Of a DNA stretch of 64,000 nt, positions 63,230-64,000 are shown one piece after another. This stretch comes from Chrysomallon squamiferum. Its lineage: Eukaryota > Mollusca > Gastropoda > Neomphalida > Peltospiridae. Each line of letters begins with the position of its first letter. Positions within the stretch are counted from its first letter, which is position 1. The notes under the pieces are model-generated. The model did not search any database and had not been told where the DNA came from. It saw only the letters and a program-made list of their open reading frames with translations. A program made the translations under genes and the position numbers. The stretch covers positions 3,513,616 to 3,577,615 of the forward strand of contig CM022666.1 of NCBI GenBank assembly GCA_012295275.1, given 5' to 3'.

Positions 63230-63944
63230 GTGAGTAACACCTAAAATAATAGTAAATAAAACCTGAAGCAGAGTCCATCTTTTGTGAATGATGAGGAATG
63301 TCAGTGATTGTTTTGTTAATAAAATTCTGGATGATGATGTAGACAATAAAAGTATCAACGATGAAGTTAACATTGAATTTTTGAATGATGATGTTGATAG
63401 GAAAATTCTGAATAATGATGTTCATAGTGAAAATGATGATGTAGGATAATGGCCATGACAACCTCTGTTTTTACTTATGAGAATGTAATATTTTTAGGTT
63501 TTAAATTAATTTCTTTTCGTGTATCTTTCATTGTCTGATCCTCGCTGGTTTAAACAATTATTCTTAGTCTGACAAAATCAGATCTGTTAAAAGATGAAAA
63601 GAGAGAAAGCAAAAAAATAAGAATTAATTTCATGGAGTAAGTTTAGTTCATATATATATATATGAAAGAAATTTAGAAAACAACATATATGTATATATAT
63701 AATCAATTCATTAATAATTAATAAGCACAAGTAATTAAATAATAACAACTGTAAATTGAATAAAACTATACACAAAAATATTGATTAATTAATTCAATAA
63801 ATCAATAGTTTAACTAATAATGATAACAATAAAGTGCTATAATGATCACAAACAAACAAATAAAATTATATTCTTTACAACTGAAAATAAAAGAAAATTA
63901 ATATTCAAGAGACCATCTTAGACAGAAATAATTCACCTTCTTAC
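63230..63944. other. AT-rich interval
   Basis: A weak array of about 33 bp with AATGATGATGTTGATAG lies at 63290-63445. Otherwise nothing supportable. Confidence 0.5.
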
Positions 63945-64000
63945 GTAGATCCATAAAACCGAACCAAACAGTTCCTTGAGCACCACAATGGACAAAAACA
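63945..64000 (-). other. Possible exon 3' end at the window edge
   Basis: On the minus strand the last 56 nt lead into a strong donor-like GTAAGA at 63944. All three frames are open (one reads VVLKELFGSVLWIY), so neither frame nor coding status can be settled. Confidence 0.2.

Overview
The window looks like nuclear DNA from an animal, most likely a mollusc and possibly a cephalopod. This is inferred from short exons with consensus GT-AG sites, long AT-rich introns, SLC1, SLC16 and TNF-type genes, an RNase H-bearing LINE, and an extreme load of (CT)n, (TTA)n and (CA)n microsatellites. I see no prokaryotic features, no CRISPR array and no convincing tRNA or rRNA gene. Most long open frames are microsatellites read as poly-Leu, Ser-Leu, Arg-Glu or Asn. 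The real genes had to be assembled from splice sites and phase.

Layout. (1) 1341-6862, minus strand: a complete 11-exon SLC1-family (glutamate/neutral amino acid transporter fold) gene. Its sodium-site acidic residues and hairpin motifs are substituted. (2) 8839-10698, plus strand: a four-exon candidate micro-gene for a 71-residue single-pass membrane protein. (3) 13678-15612, minus strand: a five-exon TNF-superfamily ligand with a type II membrane anchor, a coiled-coil stalk and a C-terminal TNF homology domain. (4) 15775-18000: a 5'-truncated, broken LINE (reverse transcriptase plus RNase H) that carries a small insertion copied from the TNF gene, followed by a decayed gag fragment. (5) 18780-32260: a repeat field in which pieces of the TNF N-terminal region (membrane-anchor exon plus 37-nt mini-exon, same order and strand) recur at least four times as pairs, inside a larger 2-4 kb repeat unit. 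One more unit lacking the TNF pieces lies at about 60.6-62.7 kb. (6) 36658-55557: three nearly identical head-to-tail units of about 6.3 kb bounded by (CT)n tracts, each carrying exons 1-3 of an SLC16 (monocarboxylate-transporter-like) gene and a hAT-type MITE. The single-copy exons 4-6 follow at 55602-56998. (7) 57-64 kb: low-complexity flank with a cluster of TGACGTAA sites and several tandem arrays.

How it may work together. Two loci share one architecture: several duplicated 5' exon cassettes upstream of one shared 3' end. In SLC16 the cassettes are almost intact, but the one nearest the shared exons has a 1-nt deletion that breaks its frame. A full-length protein would therefore need exon 3 of cassette 1 or 2 spliced over cassette 3. 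In the TNF locus the duplicated anchor/mini-exon pairs are degraded to varying degrees, yet several keep splice sites and a start codon. Whether these are alternative-exon systems, decaying duplications or assembly artefacts cannot be decided from sequence alone.
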